From Chthonomonas sp. UBA2785 (GTDB lineage Bacteria; Armatimonadota; Fimbriimonadia; Fimbriimonadales; Fimbriimonadaceae): a stretch of DNA of 64,000 bases. The notes under the pieces are model-generated. The model did no database searches, was not told the origin of the DNA, and worked only from the letters and a program-made list of their open reading frames with translations. The stretch covers positions 1-64,000 of the forward strand of contig DEIB01000011.1 in NCBI GenBank assembly GCA_002352215.1. Reading direction: 5' to 3'. The position numbers and the translations under genes are program-made. This document shows, piece after piece, positions 18,225 to 26,789 of this stretch. How positions within the stretch are numbered: position 1 is the first letter of the stretch; the number at the start of each line of letters is the position of its first letter.

Positions 18225-19165
18225 TAAAGCCCCCGAGCCTCGAGATAGCGTTCGGCGTCAATGGCGGCCATGCAGCCTGAACCAGCGGCCGTGACGGCCT
18301 GGCGATAAACATGGTCGGCGACGTCGCCGCTGACGAAGACTCCTTCAATCTCGGTGTGTGAGCTGTCCGGCTTGTGGTGCAGGTAGCCGTTCTCATCGTG
18401 GCCCAGCCACTCGGTGAAGACGTCGCTGTTCGGCTTATGCCCGATGGCCACAAAGACGCCATCAATCGGCATTTCCCACTTCTTATCCTCCACGGTGGAG
18501 GTCAGTCGCACACCCGTGACGTGCTTGACCGGCGTATCGGTGCCCAGAATCTCGTCTACGGCGGCGTTCCAGATGAACTCGATCTTCGGGTTGTTCATCG
18601 CTCGCTCCTGCATGATCTTGCTGGCGCGCAGGGTGTCGCGGCGGTGCACCACGTAGACCTTTTCGCAGTGGCGGGTGAGGTAGTTGGCCTCTTCCATGGC
18701 CGTGTCGCCACCGCCCACGATGATGACGGTCTTGCCGCGGAAGAAGAAGCCGTCGCAAGTGGCGCAGGCGCTCACGCCAAAGCCGCCGTACGTCTTCTCA
18801 CTTTCCAGACCAATCCACTTGGCCGCCGCGCCGGTGCTGATGATGACGGCGTGGGCTTGGTACTCCTTGTCGCCCACATAGATGCGGTGCGGGCTTTGGC
18901 TGAAGTCCACGCGAGTCACGGTATCGTGCTGGACCCGCGCGCCGAATCGCTCGGCTTGCTTCTGGAACAGCTCCATCATCTCTGGCCCCATAACGCCTTC
19001 GGGGAAGCCGGGGTAGTTCTCAACGTCGGTGGTGATCATCAATTGGCCACCCGGTTCGGGTCCGGCCAGCACGAGCGGGTTCAGACCGGCGCGGCCCGTG
19101 TAGAGCGCGGCGGTGTAGCCGGCAGGCCCGGAGCCAATGATGATCACCTTTTCGACGTTCGACAT
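18224..19165 (-). CDS. trxB: Thioredoxin reductase
   Basis: TrxB transfers electrons from NADPH through FAD to thioredoxin. The 313-residue protein has the FAD-binding GSGPAG at 11-16, the redox CATC at 134-137, the NADPH-binding VGGGDTAMEEA and the C-terminal VSGDVAD FAD motif. Length and motifs are standard. It is probably transcribed with the downstream metallopeptidase-like gene, with which it overlaps by one base. Confidence 0.95.
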   Translation of the reverse strand: MSNVEKVIIIGSGPAGYTAALYTGRAGLNPLVLAGPEPGGQLMITTDVENYPGFPEGVMGPEMMELFQKQAERFGARVQHDTVTRVDFSQSPHRIYVGDKEYQAHAVIISTGAAAKWIGLESEKTYGGFGVSACATCDGFFFRGKTVIIVGGGDTAMEEANYLTRHCEKVYVVHRRDTLRASKIMQERAMNNPKIEFIWNAAVDEILGTDTPVKHVTGVRLTSTVEDKKWEMPIDGVFVAIGHKPNSDVFTEWLGHDENGYLHHKPDSSHTEIEGVFVSGDVADHVYRQAVTAAGSGCMAAIDAERYLEARGL

Positions 19166-19257
19166 ATGCAGGAAGAGCGTACCAGCGGGGCGGAAGATTC
19201 CCGGGCCATCCCCTTGGCCTTACGACGCGGGCCACGCAAGAAGACGTTCGCCCCAGG

Positions 19258-19263
19258 TAGAAC
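19258..19263 (+). promoter_or_regulatory. Candidate -10 element for the M42 peptidase gene
   Basis: The hexamer TAGAAC lies seven bases before the ATG at 19271, within GTAGAAC. Similar hexamers lie at the same distance from other first genes in the window. If used, the transcript would start at or near the ATG. There is no recognisable -35. Confidence 0.35.
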
Positions 19264-19270
19264 CAAAGCG

Positions 19271-20323
19271 ATGAACGTAGACCTTCTCAAGCGGCTGAGC
19301 GAAGCGCGCGGGATCCCGGGACAAGAAGATCATGTGCGCGCGATTGTGCGCGAAGAACTGGCGGGCATGGGCGAGATGCGCACCGATGCCATGGGCAACC
19401 TGATTGTCCACAAGAAGGGCACCGGTGGCCCCGGCGCGCGCCGCATCATGATTGCGGCCCACATGGACGAAATCGGCTTCGTGGTCAAGTTCATTGACGA
19501 CAAAGGCTTCCTTCGCCTGCACGCTCTCGGTGGGTTTGATATGCGGCAACTGGCCAGCCAACGCGTGCACGTGCAGACCCGCGACGGCGTGCTGCCGGGC
19601 GTGTTGATGCTGACCAGCAAGCCCAAGCACATGATGGCGCCGGGCGAAGATGCCAAGGCGAGCACGTTGGACGACTTCTTTGTGGACGTCGGCCTGAGCG
19701 GAGAACAGGCCAAGGAGCAGGTGGCGATTGGCGACATGGTGACGATGGACCGCACCTTCCGCACGATGGGCGACCTGATGACCGGCAAGGCAATGGACGA
19801 CCGCTGCGCCGTCTTTGTGATGATCGAGGCGCTGAAGGCGCTGGGCGAGCACGCCTGCGACGTTTACGCCGTGGCGACGGTGCAAGAAGAGATCGGTCTA
19901 CGCGGGGCGGCCGCCAGCGGCTGGAGCGTGCAACCGGACGTGGCCGTCGCGCTAGACGTGACCCTGGCCAACGACATCCCGGGCCTGCCGGAAGCGCTGC
20001 ACGTGACCAAGCTCGGCCTGGGCACGGCGATCAAGGTGCTGGATGGCTCGCTCATTTGCCACCCCAAGGTGGTGGCGCACTTCCGCCGCGTGGCCGAAAC
20101 CAAGGGCATCCCCCACCAGATGGAGTTGCTCACGGCCGGGGGCACTGACGCCGGGGCGATCCAAAAGCTGCACGGCGGGATTCCGGCGTTCACCCTCAGC
20201 ATCCCGTGCCGATACATCCACACCGTGAACGAGACGGTGCACAAGACGGACGTGCAGGCGAGCATTGACCTGCTGGCCCGGTGGATTGAAAACGCCCACG
20301 AAGGCGACTACGCCTACGACTAG
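19271..20323 (+). CDS. M42 family aminopeptidase (glutamyl aminopeptidase/endoglucanase M type)
   Basis: The 350-residue protein is a cytoplasmic di-metal aminopeptidase. Conserved ligand motifs are visible: AAHMDEIGF (His), GKAMDDRCAVFV (bridging Asp), TVQEEIGLRGA (catalytic Glu pair), AVALDVTLANDIPG and the late CRYIHTVNE. The frame is open far upstream, but that part is antisense to trxB; ATG 19271 gives the family length. It ends two bases from the convergent VOC gene with no terminator between. Confidence 0.93.
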   Translation: MNVDLLKRLSEARGIPGQEDHVRAIVREELAGMGEMRTDAMGNLIVHKKGTGGPGARRIMIAAHMDEIGFVVKFIDDKGFLRLHALGGFDMRQLASQRVHVQTRDGVLPGVLMLTSKPKHMMAPGEDAKASTLDDFFVDVGLSGEQAKEQVAIGDMVTMDRTFRTMGDLMTGKAMDDRCAVFVMIEALKALGEHACDVYAVATVQEEIGLRGAAASGWSVQPDVAVALDVTLANDIPGLPEALHVTKLGLGTAIKVLDGSLICHPKVVAHFRRVAETKGIPHQMELLTAGGTDAGAIQKLHGGIPAFTLSIPCRYIHTVNETVHKTDVQASIDLLARWIENAHEGDYAYD

Positions 20324-20324
20324 G

Positions 20325-20717
20325 TCAGCGGTTAAGCTGATTCCAAGCCGGGTTGAGGAAGCGCTGCACCTCGACCCGGTACCCCGTGGGGTCGAACGCG
20401 AAGAAGTGTTCGATCTCGTAGGCATCGGTGATGCGCGGCGGGCCGTCGGTCTTTACGCCCCGGCTTGTGAGGTGGTCGTACCAGGTCGGGACGTCCTCAG
20501 TGACAAAGGTGATGACCACGCGGTCGGGCGGCTCCGGCACCGGGCCGGTGTGCATGCAAAAGCCTATGTACGCTTCTTCTTGGATGCGCCAGATGCGGCA
20601 CGAGCCTTGGTCCAGCACCATTTCCAGGCCGCAAAACTCGCTGTAGAACTCGGTCGTCCGCGCCAAATCCAGGCACGGCAGAAAAGTAATCGCCGATTGC
20701 AACGGGGCGGGTGTCAT
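20325..20717 (-). CDS. VOC-superfamily (glyoxalase/bleomycin resistance-like) protein
   Basis: The product of about 130 residues has two beta-alpha-beta-beta-beta modules of the vicinal oxygen chelate fold: an N-terminal FLPCLDLARTTEFYSEFCGL and a C-terminal FFAFDPTGYRVEVQRF. Such proteins bind a metal and act as lyases, dioxygenases or antibiotic-binding proteins; the substrate cannot be read. ATG 20717 overlaps the dapF stop as ATGA and is preferred over the upstream start at 20732. It is the last gene of the sucC-to-dapF run. Confidence 0.75.
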   Translation of the reverse strand: MTPAPLQSAITFLPCLDLARTTEFYSEFCGLEMVLDQGSCRIWRIQEEAYIGFCMHTGPVPEPPDRVVITFVTEDVPTWYDHLTSRGVKTDGPPRITDAYEIEHFFAFDPTGYRVEVQRFLNPAWNQLNR

Positions 20718-21553
20718 TCGCCCTGTTCCCATTCGCCGGTGTAAACCGTGGCCGCCGGGCCGGTCATCGTTACCTGGCCATCTTCGGCGTATTCGATCAC
20801 GAGATCACCGCCGGGCAGGCTCACGCGCACCTTGCGATCAGTGAGACCGAGTCGGAAAGTCGAGACAGCGGCTGCGCAGGCCCCCGTGCCGCAGGCCAGC
20901 GTAACGCCTGCGCCTCGCTCCCACGTGCGCTGGATAATGTGGTCGCGACTGACGACCTGCACCCAGTGCGCGTTCACCCGGGCGGGGAACCACTCGTGGT
21001 GCTCAAAAGCGGGGCCAAGTTGCTCTAGCGCAATGGCTTGAACGTCAGGCACCGGCATCACCAGATGCGGGTTGCCCATGCTCACAGCCGTACCTCGGAA
21101 GGTCTCGCTCTTCGCGGTGACTGGTTCATCGACGCACTCCTGGTCGGCGGGGCCGGTCATCCCGATCTCGCCGCGCGACAGGCGGGCGCGACCCATGGCC
21201 ACGGCCACCTGGCCGTCGTCGGTGAGGCGCAAGACCAGCGTGCCCGCGCCGGTTTCCACCGGGATCTCGGTCGCGTCGGTCAGCCCTTGGTCGCGGAGGT
21301 AGAGCGCAAAGCAGCGCACCCCGTTGCCGCACATTTCGCTTTCGCTGCCGTCGGGGTTCCACATGCGCATGGCAAAGCCCCCGGTGGGCGTGCGGTCGGC
21401 CAGGATCAGACCGTCCGCGCCGACGCCAAATCGGCGCGAACAAGTCTGCTGGGCCAGCGCCGACCAGTCCGTATCCGCCGGGCACTGGTCAGCACGCATC
21501 ATCACGAAATCGTTACCGATTCCGTGCATCTTGGTAAAGGTTAAGTTTGCCAA
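20714..21553 (-). CDS. dapF: Diaminopimelate epimerase
   Basis: DapF converts LL- to meso-diaminopimelate for lysine and peptidoglycan. The 279-residue product has both catalytic cysteine motifs, EMCGNGVRC (Cys75) and LACGTGACAAA, plus the N-terminal FTKMHGIGNDFV. The start is TTG, one base after the hfq stop; the next ATG would cut into the conserved MHGIGNDF motif, so TTG is needed. It implies a meso-DAP peptidoglycan. Confidence 0.95.
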   Translation of the reverse strand: MANLTFTKMHGIGNDFVMMRADQCPADTDWSALAQQTCSRRFGVGADGLILADRTPTGGFAMRMWNPDGSESEMCGNGVRCFALYLRDQGLTDATEIPVETGAGTLVLRLTDDGQVAVAMGRARLSRGEIGMTGPADQECVDEPVTAKSETFRGTAVSMGNPHLVMPVPDVQAIALEQLGPAFEHHEWFPARVNAHWVQVVSRDHIIQRTWERGAGVTLACGTGACAAAVSTFRLGLTDRKVRVSLPGGDLVIEYAEDGQVTMTGPAATVYTGEWEQGE

Positions 21554-21554
21554 A

Positions 21555-21806
21555 TCAGTCTTCGTCTCGGGGCGCGCGCTCTTCGTCGCGGCTCCCGATC
21601 TCGCGGGCCGGAACGATGCTGGCCACAGCGTGCTTATACACCAGCTGCGTCGCGCGTCCCGGTTGATCGAGCAGAACGGTAAAGGCGTCGAAGCCCTTCA
21701 CCGTGCCCTTGAGTTGGTGGCCACCCGTCAAAAAAATCGTGACGGCAATGCCTTCCTTGCGTACTTGATTCAGGAACATGTCCTGCAAATTAATAGATTT
21801 CCCCAT
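21555..21806 (-). CDS. hfq: RNA chaperone Hfq
   Basis: Hfq is the hexameric Sm-like protein that pairs small RNAs with mRNAs. The 83-residue product has Sm1 ([20 protein letters not shown], with G-H-Q-L-K-G-x-V following) and Sm2 ([13 protein letters not shown]) and a short charged tail. ATG 21806 has a GAGG box; a TTG at 21818 that overlaps the miaA stop is an alternative. The miaA-hfq order is the same as in proteobacteria. Confidence 0.95.
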   Translation of the reverse strand: MGKSINLQDMFLNQVRKEGIAVTIFLTGGHQLKGTVKGFDAFTVLLDQPGRATQLVYKHAVASIVPAREIGSRDEERAPRDED

Positions 21807-21814
21807 GAGATTCC

Positions 21815-22723
21815 TCAACGGCTTTCCTTAAGGAAAGATTCCTCCCAATCTCTCCCCCAAGCCAACGGGTTCCATTGTGCCCGTTCTCTTTGGTACGAAA
21901 CTAGTCCCTTTTCAGTTCTCAACCAAGTCCTTTGTCTCTTCGCATATTGTCGGGTGGCGAGGTTGATTTGATCGACGAGTTCCGTGAGAGAAATCTCGCC
22001 CTGCAAATGATCGACAATGTTGCGGTAGCCGATGGCCCGCATGCCGGGGTCTTCGCTCGTCACCCCGCTGGCCAGCAGGGCCTCCACTTCTTCCAGCCAG
22101 CCTTGGGCCAAGAGCTGCGCGGTGCGGGCGACGAGGCGCTCATTCAGCCATTCGGGCTCGGGGAGTAGTGCCAGCTTGTGCCGGGCAAAGGGCGGAAGCT
22201 GAATCGGGTCGGCCGGAACCGCTTGTAGGCGTTCCAGTGCACGCCGCACCCGCACGGGGTTCTTCAGGTCCGTTTGGGCGGCGATCTCCGGGGCGGTGGC
22301 TTCCAGTTCGGCCACCAAGGCCGCCAACCCCTCTGCCTCTTCCCGGGCCATGAAGTGCGCCCGAAGTTCGGGGTCAGGGGCCCCGCGCAAATCCGCGAAT
22401 TCGTCCATCAACGCCCGGACATAGAAGCCCGTGCCGCCGACCAAGATGACCGACCGCCCCTCAGCATAGGCCTGCGCGAGTAAGGGGAGGGCCGCTTGCA
22501 CCCAGGGCACCACGCCGAAGGGTTCCTGCGGGTCCACAAGGTCAAGCAACTCATAGCGAGCCCGGTCCCGTGGCTTGTTGGTGCCGATGTCGAGCCCTCG
22601 ATACACCTGGAACGCATCGGCATTGAGCAACAAAGCCCCCGTCCGATCGGCGAGGGCTTCGGCAAAGTCCGATTTTCCGGAACCCGTGGGTCCCAAAACG
22701 GCAATGAGGGCTGGCGGTGTCAA
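21815..22723 (-). CDS. miaA: tRNA dimethylallyltransferase
   Basis: MiaA adds a dimethylallyl group to A37 of tRNAs that read UNN codons. The 302-residue protein shows the P-loop GPTGSGKS, the [20 protein letters not shown] motif (usually DSxQVY), a [11 protein letters not shown] segment and a C-terminal [10 protein letters not shown]. The start is TTG, overlapping the apt stop as TTGA. Length is typical. Confidence 0.95.
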   Translation of the reverse strand: MTPPALIAVLGPTGSGKSDFAEALADRTGALLLNADAFQVYRGLDIGTNKPRDRARYELLDLVDPQEPFGVVPWVQAALPLLAQAYAEGRSVILVGGTGFYVRALMDEFADLRGAPDPELRAHFMAREEAEGLAALVAELEATAPEIAAQTDLKNPVRVRRALERLQAVPADPIQLPPFARHKLALLPEPEWLNERLVARTAQLLAQGWLEEVEALLASGVTSEDPGMRAIGYRNIVDHLQGEISLTELVDQINLATRQYAKRQRTWLRTEKGLVSYQRERAQWNPLAWGRDWEESFLKESR

Positions 22724-23241
22724 TACTCGATGAGGGCGTGGATGGGATAGCCCAGCAGGTTCTGCCGGCCCCCGAGGAACGACAGCTCCACCAAGAACCC
22801 GAACCCGCAGACCTTGCCGCCTAGGCGTTCCACCAACCGCGCCGAAGCGGCAGCGGTGCCCCCGGTGGCCAGCAGGTCATCCACCACGTACGCTTTCTGC
22901 CCCGGGCGGATGGAGTCGGTGTGCATCTCGACCGTGTTAGTGCCGTATTCCAGCGCGTACTCCTCGTGGATCTTGTCCGCGGGGAGCTTGCCGAGCTTGC
23001 GGGCCATCACAAAGGGAAGGCCGAGCTTGAGCGCCACCGGCACCCCGAAGATGAAGCCCCGGCTCTCGATGCCCACGATAACCTCAGCTCCCTGGGCTTT
23101 GGCGTCCTCGGCCAGCAGGTCCACCGCTTGCTGCATGGCCTTCGCGTCCATGAGCACGGGCGTCACATCCTTGAACATGATGCCTTCCTTCGGGAAGTCA
23201 GGCACGTCGCGGATGAGCTTAGCGGCCAGGATTTCAGGCAT
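22720..23241 (-). CDS. apt: Adenine phosphoribosyltransferase
   Basis: Apt salvages adenine to AMP with PRPP. The 173-residue protein has the substrate region VPDFPKEGIMFKDVTPVL, IVGIESRGFIFGVPVA and the PRPP-binding VVDDLLATGGTAAA. ATG 23241 overlaps the sucC stop by eight bases and gives the normal length; a TTG at 23256 is possible but adds only five residues. Confidence 0.95.
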   Translation of the reverse strand: MPEILAAKLIRDVPDFPKEGIMFKDVTPVLMDAKAMQQAVDLLAEDAKAQGAEVIVGIESRGFIFGVPVALKLGLPFVMARKLGKLPADKIHEEYALEYGTNTVEMHTDSIRPGQKAYVVDDLLATGGTAAASARLVERLGGKVCGFGFLVELSFLGGRQNLLGYPIHALIEY

Positions 23242-24385
23242 AGGCGAGTTCCACAATGCGCTTGGCGGCTTCCTGCATGGTGGCCGCGCCCACGATCTTG
23301 CTGCCCTTCAGCAGTTCCAGGCCTTCTTCGGCGCCGGTGCCGTCAATTCGGGCGACGACCGGGATGTTCACATCCAGTTGTTCGAACGCGGTGAGGATGC
23401 CCTTGGCGACTTGGTCGCCCCGAGTGATGCCCCCAAAGATGTTGATGAGCAGGCCCTTCACGTTCTCGTCCTTCAGCACGAGTTCCACGCAGGTCTTCAC
23501 TCGTTCGGCGTTGGCCCCGCCGCCCACGTCCAGGAAGTTGGCCGGGCGGCCACCCGCCGCGTTCACTTCGTCCAGCGAGCACATCACTAGCCCGGCACCG
23601 TTGCCCATGATGCCGATGTCACCGCCCAGGCGCACATAAGCAATGCCCTTTTGGGCGGCTTCGGCTTCCAGCGGGTCTTCGGCGGAATCTTCCGCCGTCG
23701 CGGCGAACTCAGGATGTCGGAAGACGGCGTTTTCGTCCAGGCTCACTTTGGCGTCGGCGGCTAGGAGCTTGCCTTCCGGCGTTAGAGCCACCGGGTTGAT
23801 TTCGATGAGGTCGGCATCGCTTTCGATGTACGCGCGCACCAGCGACTTGATCATCGCCACCATTTGGCGCTGGGCAGGGCCGGGGATGTGAGCCTTGGCG
23901 ACGGCGTCACGAATCTCGAAATCGGCGAGGCCCCACACCGGGTCTACCAGCAGGCGCACGATGGCCTCGGGGTTCTTCTCGGCGACTTCTTCGATCTCCA
24001 TCCCGCCTTCGCGGCTGATCATGACGAGCAGCTTTTGCGCGGCGCGGTCCAGCAGCACGCTCAGGTAGTACTCCTCGGCGATATCCACCAGTTCGGCGAC
24101 GAGCACCTGCTCCACCACCATGCCGGCCGGATTCTGGATGCTCACCAGACGCTTTCCAATGAGTTCGCCCGCAAAGGTTCCGGCCTCGGCCGCGTTGTCG
24201 AAGAGCTTCACGCCACCGGCCTTGCCGCGACCGCCCATGAGGACCTGCGCCTTGACGACGACCTTGCCACCGTACTCTTCGGCAATGCTCTGGGCGTCGG
24301 CAGCGTTCTTGGCCACGCGACCGCCCGGGACGACCACCCCGTACTTCGCCAGCAAGTCCTTCGACTGGTATTCGTGCAACTTCAT
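23234..24385 (-). CDS. sucC: Succinate--CoA ligase subunit beta
   Basis: SucC is the nucleotide-binding beta subunit of succinyl-CoA synthetase in the TCA cycle. The 383-residue protein begins with MKLHEYQSKDLLAKYGV, has the ATP-grasp VVVKAQVLMGGRGKAGGVKL, DLIEINPVALT for metal binding and the C-terminal LLINIFGGITRGDQVAKGI domain. sucD, which usually follows directly, is absent; apt follows instead. The gene is otherwise complete. Confidence 0.95.
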   Translation of the reverse strand: MKLHEYQSKDLLAKYGVVVPGGRVAKNAADAQSIAEEYGGKVVVKAQVLMGGRGKAGGVKLFDNAAEAGTFAGELIGKRLVSIQNPAGMVVEQVLVAELVDIAEEYYLSVLLDRAAQKLLVMISREGGMEIEEVAEKNPEAIVRLLVDPVWGLADFEIRDAVAKAHIPGPAQRQMVAMIKSLVRAYIESDADLIEINPVALTPEGKLLAADAKVSLDENAVFRHPEFAATAEDSAEDPLEAEAAQKGIAYVRLGGDIGIMGNGAGLVMCSLDEVNAAGGRPANFLDVGGGANAERVKTCVELVLKDENVKGLLINIFGGITRGDQVAKGILTAFEQLDVNIPVVARIDGTGAEEGLELLKGSKIVGAATMQEAAKRIVELAYA

Positions 24386-24399
24386 CGGTAGAGGTGATC

Positions 24400-25350
24400 T
24401 TACCGGGGCGGAATCACGGGCAGGGACTTAGAAAAGTGCTGATAGGTGCGCGCACGTTCAAATCCGTGCCGCCCGTAGAAGTCGAGAAGCACGGTCCAGT
24501 CAATGATCGTGCGTCGGGCGCCTTGTTGTTGCAGGTCTTGCAATGCCCAGGCCAGCAGGCCGTGGCCCCAGCCCCGCCCCCGGGTGGCTTCGCTCAGTCC
24601 AATCGGGCCGAGCGCCGCCCAATCGAGGCCAAGATCTATATGCCAATTTGCCCCGGCGATGGGGTTTGGCGTTCCGGCCTGCTGAGTCAGGGCGAAGCCT
24701 TCCACTTTCTCTTCCGCAATGAGAATCACAAGGTCCTGCGGAGTTCTTGCCCACCGACGGAGCCCGTCTTGCCGCCAGCGACCCGGAAAGGCGCGTCCGA
24801 AAAACTCGGCCAGGGCCTCACCATCCGCCGCGGTTGCCCGGCGCACGGTGCAGCCTTGGAGAGACTCAATGGTCCCGGCGGGAGGGGCGTAGTCCTTGAG
24901 GTCGCGCTCCACGTCGTAGCTCTCATGCGTGCACGTGTATCCGGCGGAAGTGAGGTATTCGGCCACCAGGTCTGACCCCGCCGGCAGGCTCGGCCAGAGG
25001 TGGTCGGCATCGCCCCCGAACTGGAGAGTCGCAAAGCCCTGTCGGATGGCTTCCTCTTCGACTTTCTCAAGTAGCTGGTGGGCGATGTCGGGTTCTTGCG
25101 CCCACAGGCCGGTGATGGGCAACACATGCGCCGCCGCCCCCTGCCAGGTGCCGGGCTGCTTGCAAGTGATGGCGCCCAGCGTGTCTCCGCCCGATTTCAT
25201 GCGCCAGGAGTTGGTAGGGTCGTAGCGCGGGCTGGCCACGGTCTTGCTCCACAGCAAGCGCTCGTCCACCCGGAACGGCCGCGGGTAGATCTCCCCATGA
25301 AGCGCCACCAGCTCTTCGTAGTTGATCTGGGCAAAGGGAACCCACGGCAT
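24400..25350 (-). CDS. GNAT-family acetyltransferase, two-domain
   Basis: The 316-residue protein looks like two GNAT folds in tandem. The C-terminal half has a clear acetyl-CoA motif (IGLSEATRGRGWGHGLLAWA) followed by DFYGRHGFE. The N-terminal half is weaker, with LLEKVEEEAIRQGFATLQF. Substrate is unknown. The gene starts 14 bases upstream of sucC in the same direction, so the two may be co-transcribed. Confidence 0.8.
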   Translation of the reverse strand: MPWVPFAQINYEELVALHGEIYPRPFRVDERLLWSKTVASPRYDPTNSWRMKSGGDTLGAITCKQPGTWQGAAAHVLPITGLWAQEPDIAHQLLEKVEEEAIRQGFATLQFGGDADHLWPSLPAGSDLVAEYLTSAGYTCTHESYDVERDLKDYAPPAGTIESLQGCTVRRATAADGEALAEFFGRAFPGRWRQDGLRRWARTPQDLVILIAEEKVEGFALTQQAGTPNPIAGANWHIDLGLDWAALGPIGLSEATRGRGWGHGLLAWALQDLQQQGARRTIIDWTVLLDFYGRHGFERARTYQHFSKSLPVIPPR

Positions 25351-25373
25351 GAATGCAGGTTACCGGGTGGGCC

Positions 25374-25643
25374 TCAGGTGCGTTGCATGTAGTTCGCGCG
25401 CAGGTCGTTGAGGAGGTTGTCGATCTGGCGCTGATCGGCGGGGTCCAATCGGGGGTGGATAAGGCCCGCGAGGTGGGCACAGAGATCAATGGCGACCTTG
25501 GCCTGAGCGAGGTCAGCGTGAGTGGTGCCGGTGATCGGGTCGGGGTGCAGGCCCAATTTTTGCCAGGCGATGCCCGCCATCTGGTCGAGCATCAGGGCAA
25601 TCACATCGTGGACTTGGAGGGGTCCTTGTTCAGTGCGATCCAT
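25374..25643 (-). CDS. DUF1844 family protein
   Basis: This 89-residue protein matches the small DUF1844 family: VHDVIALMLDQMAGIAWQKLG, then DLAQAKVAIDLCAHLAGLI and a helical C-terminus QRQIDNLLNDLRANY. Function is unknown; no signal peptide. It starts at ATG 25643, divergent from the first PEP-CTERM gene, and precedes the GNAT gene by 23 bases. Confidence 0.8.
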   Translation of the reverse strand: MDRTEQGPLQVHDVIALMLDQMAGIAWQKLGLHPDPITGTTHADLAQAKVAIDLCAHLAGLIHPRLDPADQRQIDNLLNDLRANYMQRT

Positions 25644-25820
25644 GACTCGTAAATGTACTAGATTGTGCGGGACAGTTTTCGAGGCAAGAAAAGGAACCTC
25701 GGCCTGCTCGCATGGTTGATTTTGAACTCAAATGTAAGAAGATGTCGGCGTGAATCCCCCAGAAACAGTGCCTGGGTCATCTGGGCAAGGCTAGACCCAA
25801 TATCCCGCACCGAACGGTTT

Positions 25821-25849
25821 TTGGTCGGTTGCTTGAACCACAATAGAGC
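25821..25849 (+). promoter_or_regulatory. Candidate promoter of the first PEP-CTERM gene
   Basis: A -35-like TTGGTC (25821-25826) and a -10-like TAGAGC (25844-25849) are spaced by 17 bases and end 23 bases before the ATG at 25873. An inverted repeat ACCGA/TCGGT (25809-25829) overlaps the -35. Upstream at 25758-25798, CCCAG/CTGGG and GGGTC/GACCC repeats share the same GGG and cannot form together; these may be protein sites. Confidence 0.45.
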
Positions 25850-25872
25850 ACGTCCGGAGAGGGCACATCCTC

Positions 25873-26640
25873 ATGCGAATTCTTGCTATTGCTTCAATTT
25901 TGGCGGTCGCTGGCGCTGCGAACGCCGACATGACCTTCCACTCCCTGGCTGGTGGCAACTTCAGCCAAGACTGGGAAAACACGGGCCTGATCACGGCCAA
26001 CGACAACTGGTCCACGGTGCCGAGCATCACGGGCTACCTTGGTGACACCGGTACCGCCACGGCTAACGATCCGTCGGCCTATCTCTCTCCTTCGCTTGGC
26101 GCTGTGGACGTGATTGCCAACCAAACCAACCCCAACACGCTTACCAGCGGTGGCGTAGCGGAGTTCCAGTCGAGCATTAACGCTCCGTTCAGCCCGACGA
26201 TTGCTCTGCAGGGCAGCGGTACGGCCGACAACCCGGGCATCGTCCTGTTTATGGACGCTACCGGCCGCACGAACGTCAATCTTCGCTTCGACCTCGTTGA
26301 CATTGATGGCAGTGCCGACAACTCGATCCAGGCGATTGCTGTCCAGTACCGCGTCGGTGGCACTGGCGACTTCGTGAACGTGACCGGTGGTTTCGTTGCC
26401 GACGCGACGACGGGTCCGAGCCTCTTCGGCAACACCACTTCGATGAATCTGACGGAAGCGGCTTGGGCGGGTGCTTCGAGCCTTGAGCTCCGCATCATTT
26501 CCGCCAACGCTGCTGGTAACGACGAATGGGTTGGCATTGACAACATCGTCGTCACGAGCCAAGCCGTGCCGGAACCGGCCAGCATGATCGCCCTGGGTGC
26601 GGGCCTCCTCGCCCTGGCGCGACGCCGCCGCAGCAAGTAA
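25873..26640 (+). CDS. PEP-CTERM secreted protein
   Basis: The 255-residue product has a signal peptide (MRILAIASILAVAGAANA), a beta-rich Asn/Thr/Gly body like a lectin or carbohydrate-binding fold, and a C-terminal PEP-CTERM sorting tag: VPEPASMIALGAG, a hydrophobic stretch, then RRRR. Such tags are cut by exosortase/EpsH systems that export proteins to the surface or biofilm matrix. No exosortase is in the window. A strong terminator follows, so it is transcribed alone. Confidence 0.85.
   Translation: MRILAIASILAVAGAANADMTFHSLAGGNFSQDWENTGLITANDNWSTVPSITGYLGDTGTATANDPSAYLSPSLGAVDVIANQTNPNTLTSGGVAEFQSSINAPFSPTIALQGSGTADNPGIVLFMDATGRTNVNLRFDLVDIDGSADNSIQAIAVQYRVGGTGDFVNVTGGFVADATTGPSLFGNTTSMNLTEAAWAGASSLELRIISANAAGNDEWVGIDNIVVTSQAVPEPASMIALGAGLLALARRRRSK
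26566..26632 (+). repeat. 67-base direct repeat, copy 1 (PEP-CTERM tag)
   Basis: The DNA coding for the sorting tag here is identical to 27426-27492 at 65 of 67 positions; the two differences are silent C/T changes. The rest of the two genes shows no comparable identity. Confidence 0.85.
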
Positions 26641-26660
26641 CTGCGCGAGCGAAAGATCCT

Positions 26661-26700
26661 ACAGGTGTCACCCCCAAACGGCGTGGCACCTGTTCTTTTT
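26661..26700 (+). terminator. Rho-independent terminator
   Basis: An 11-bp stem (ACAGGTGTCAC / GTGGCACCTGT, one G-T wobble) is followed by TCTTTTT, 20 bases after the first PEP-CTERM gene. Confidence 0.9.
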
Positions 26701-26789
26701 ACGGGGTTTCGGATTCTGCCCGGCTGAGGTCCCGGCCCTTAATCCTGAGTTAAAGAAGCGGCCAAAGAATGTCCCTGAGGTTCAAACTC

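Noticed and set aside
18374..19270. Long plus-strand open frame upstream of the M42 peptidase, which would make a 649-residue protein
   Set aside because: It is antisense to trxB; the M42 family starts at ATG 19271 and the upstream part has no family match.
25750..25840. Possible cyclic-di-GMP riboswitch before the first PEP-CTERM gene
   Set aside because: The conserved GEMM core is absent and the candidate promoter lies downstream of most of the structure.
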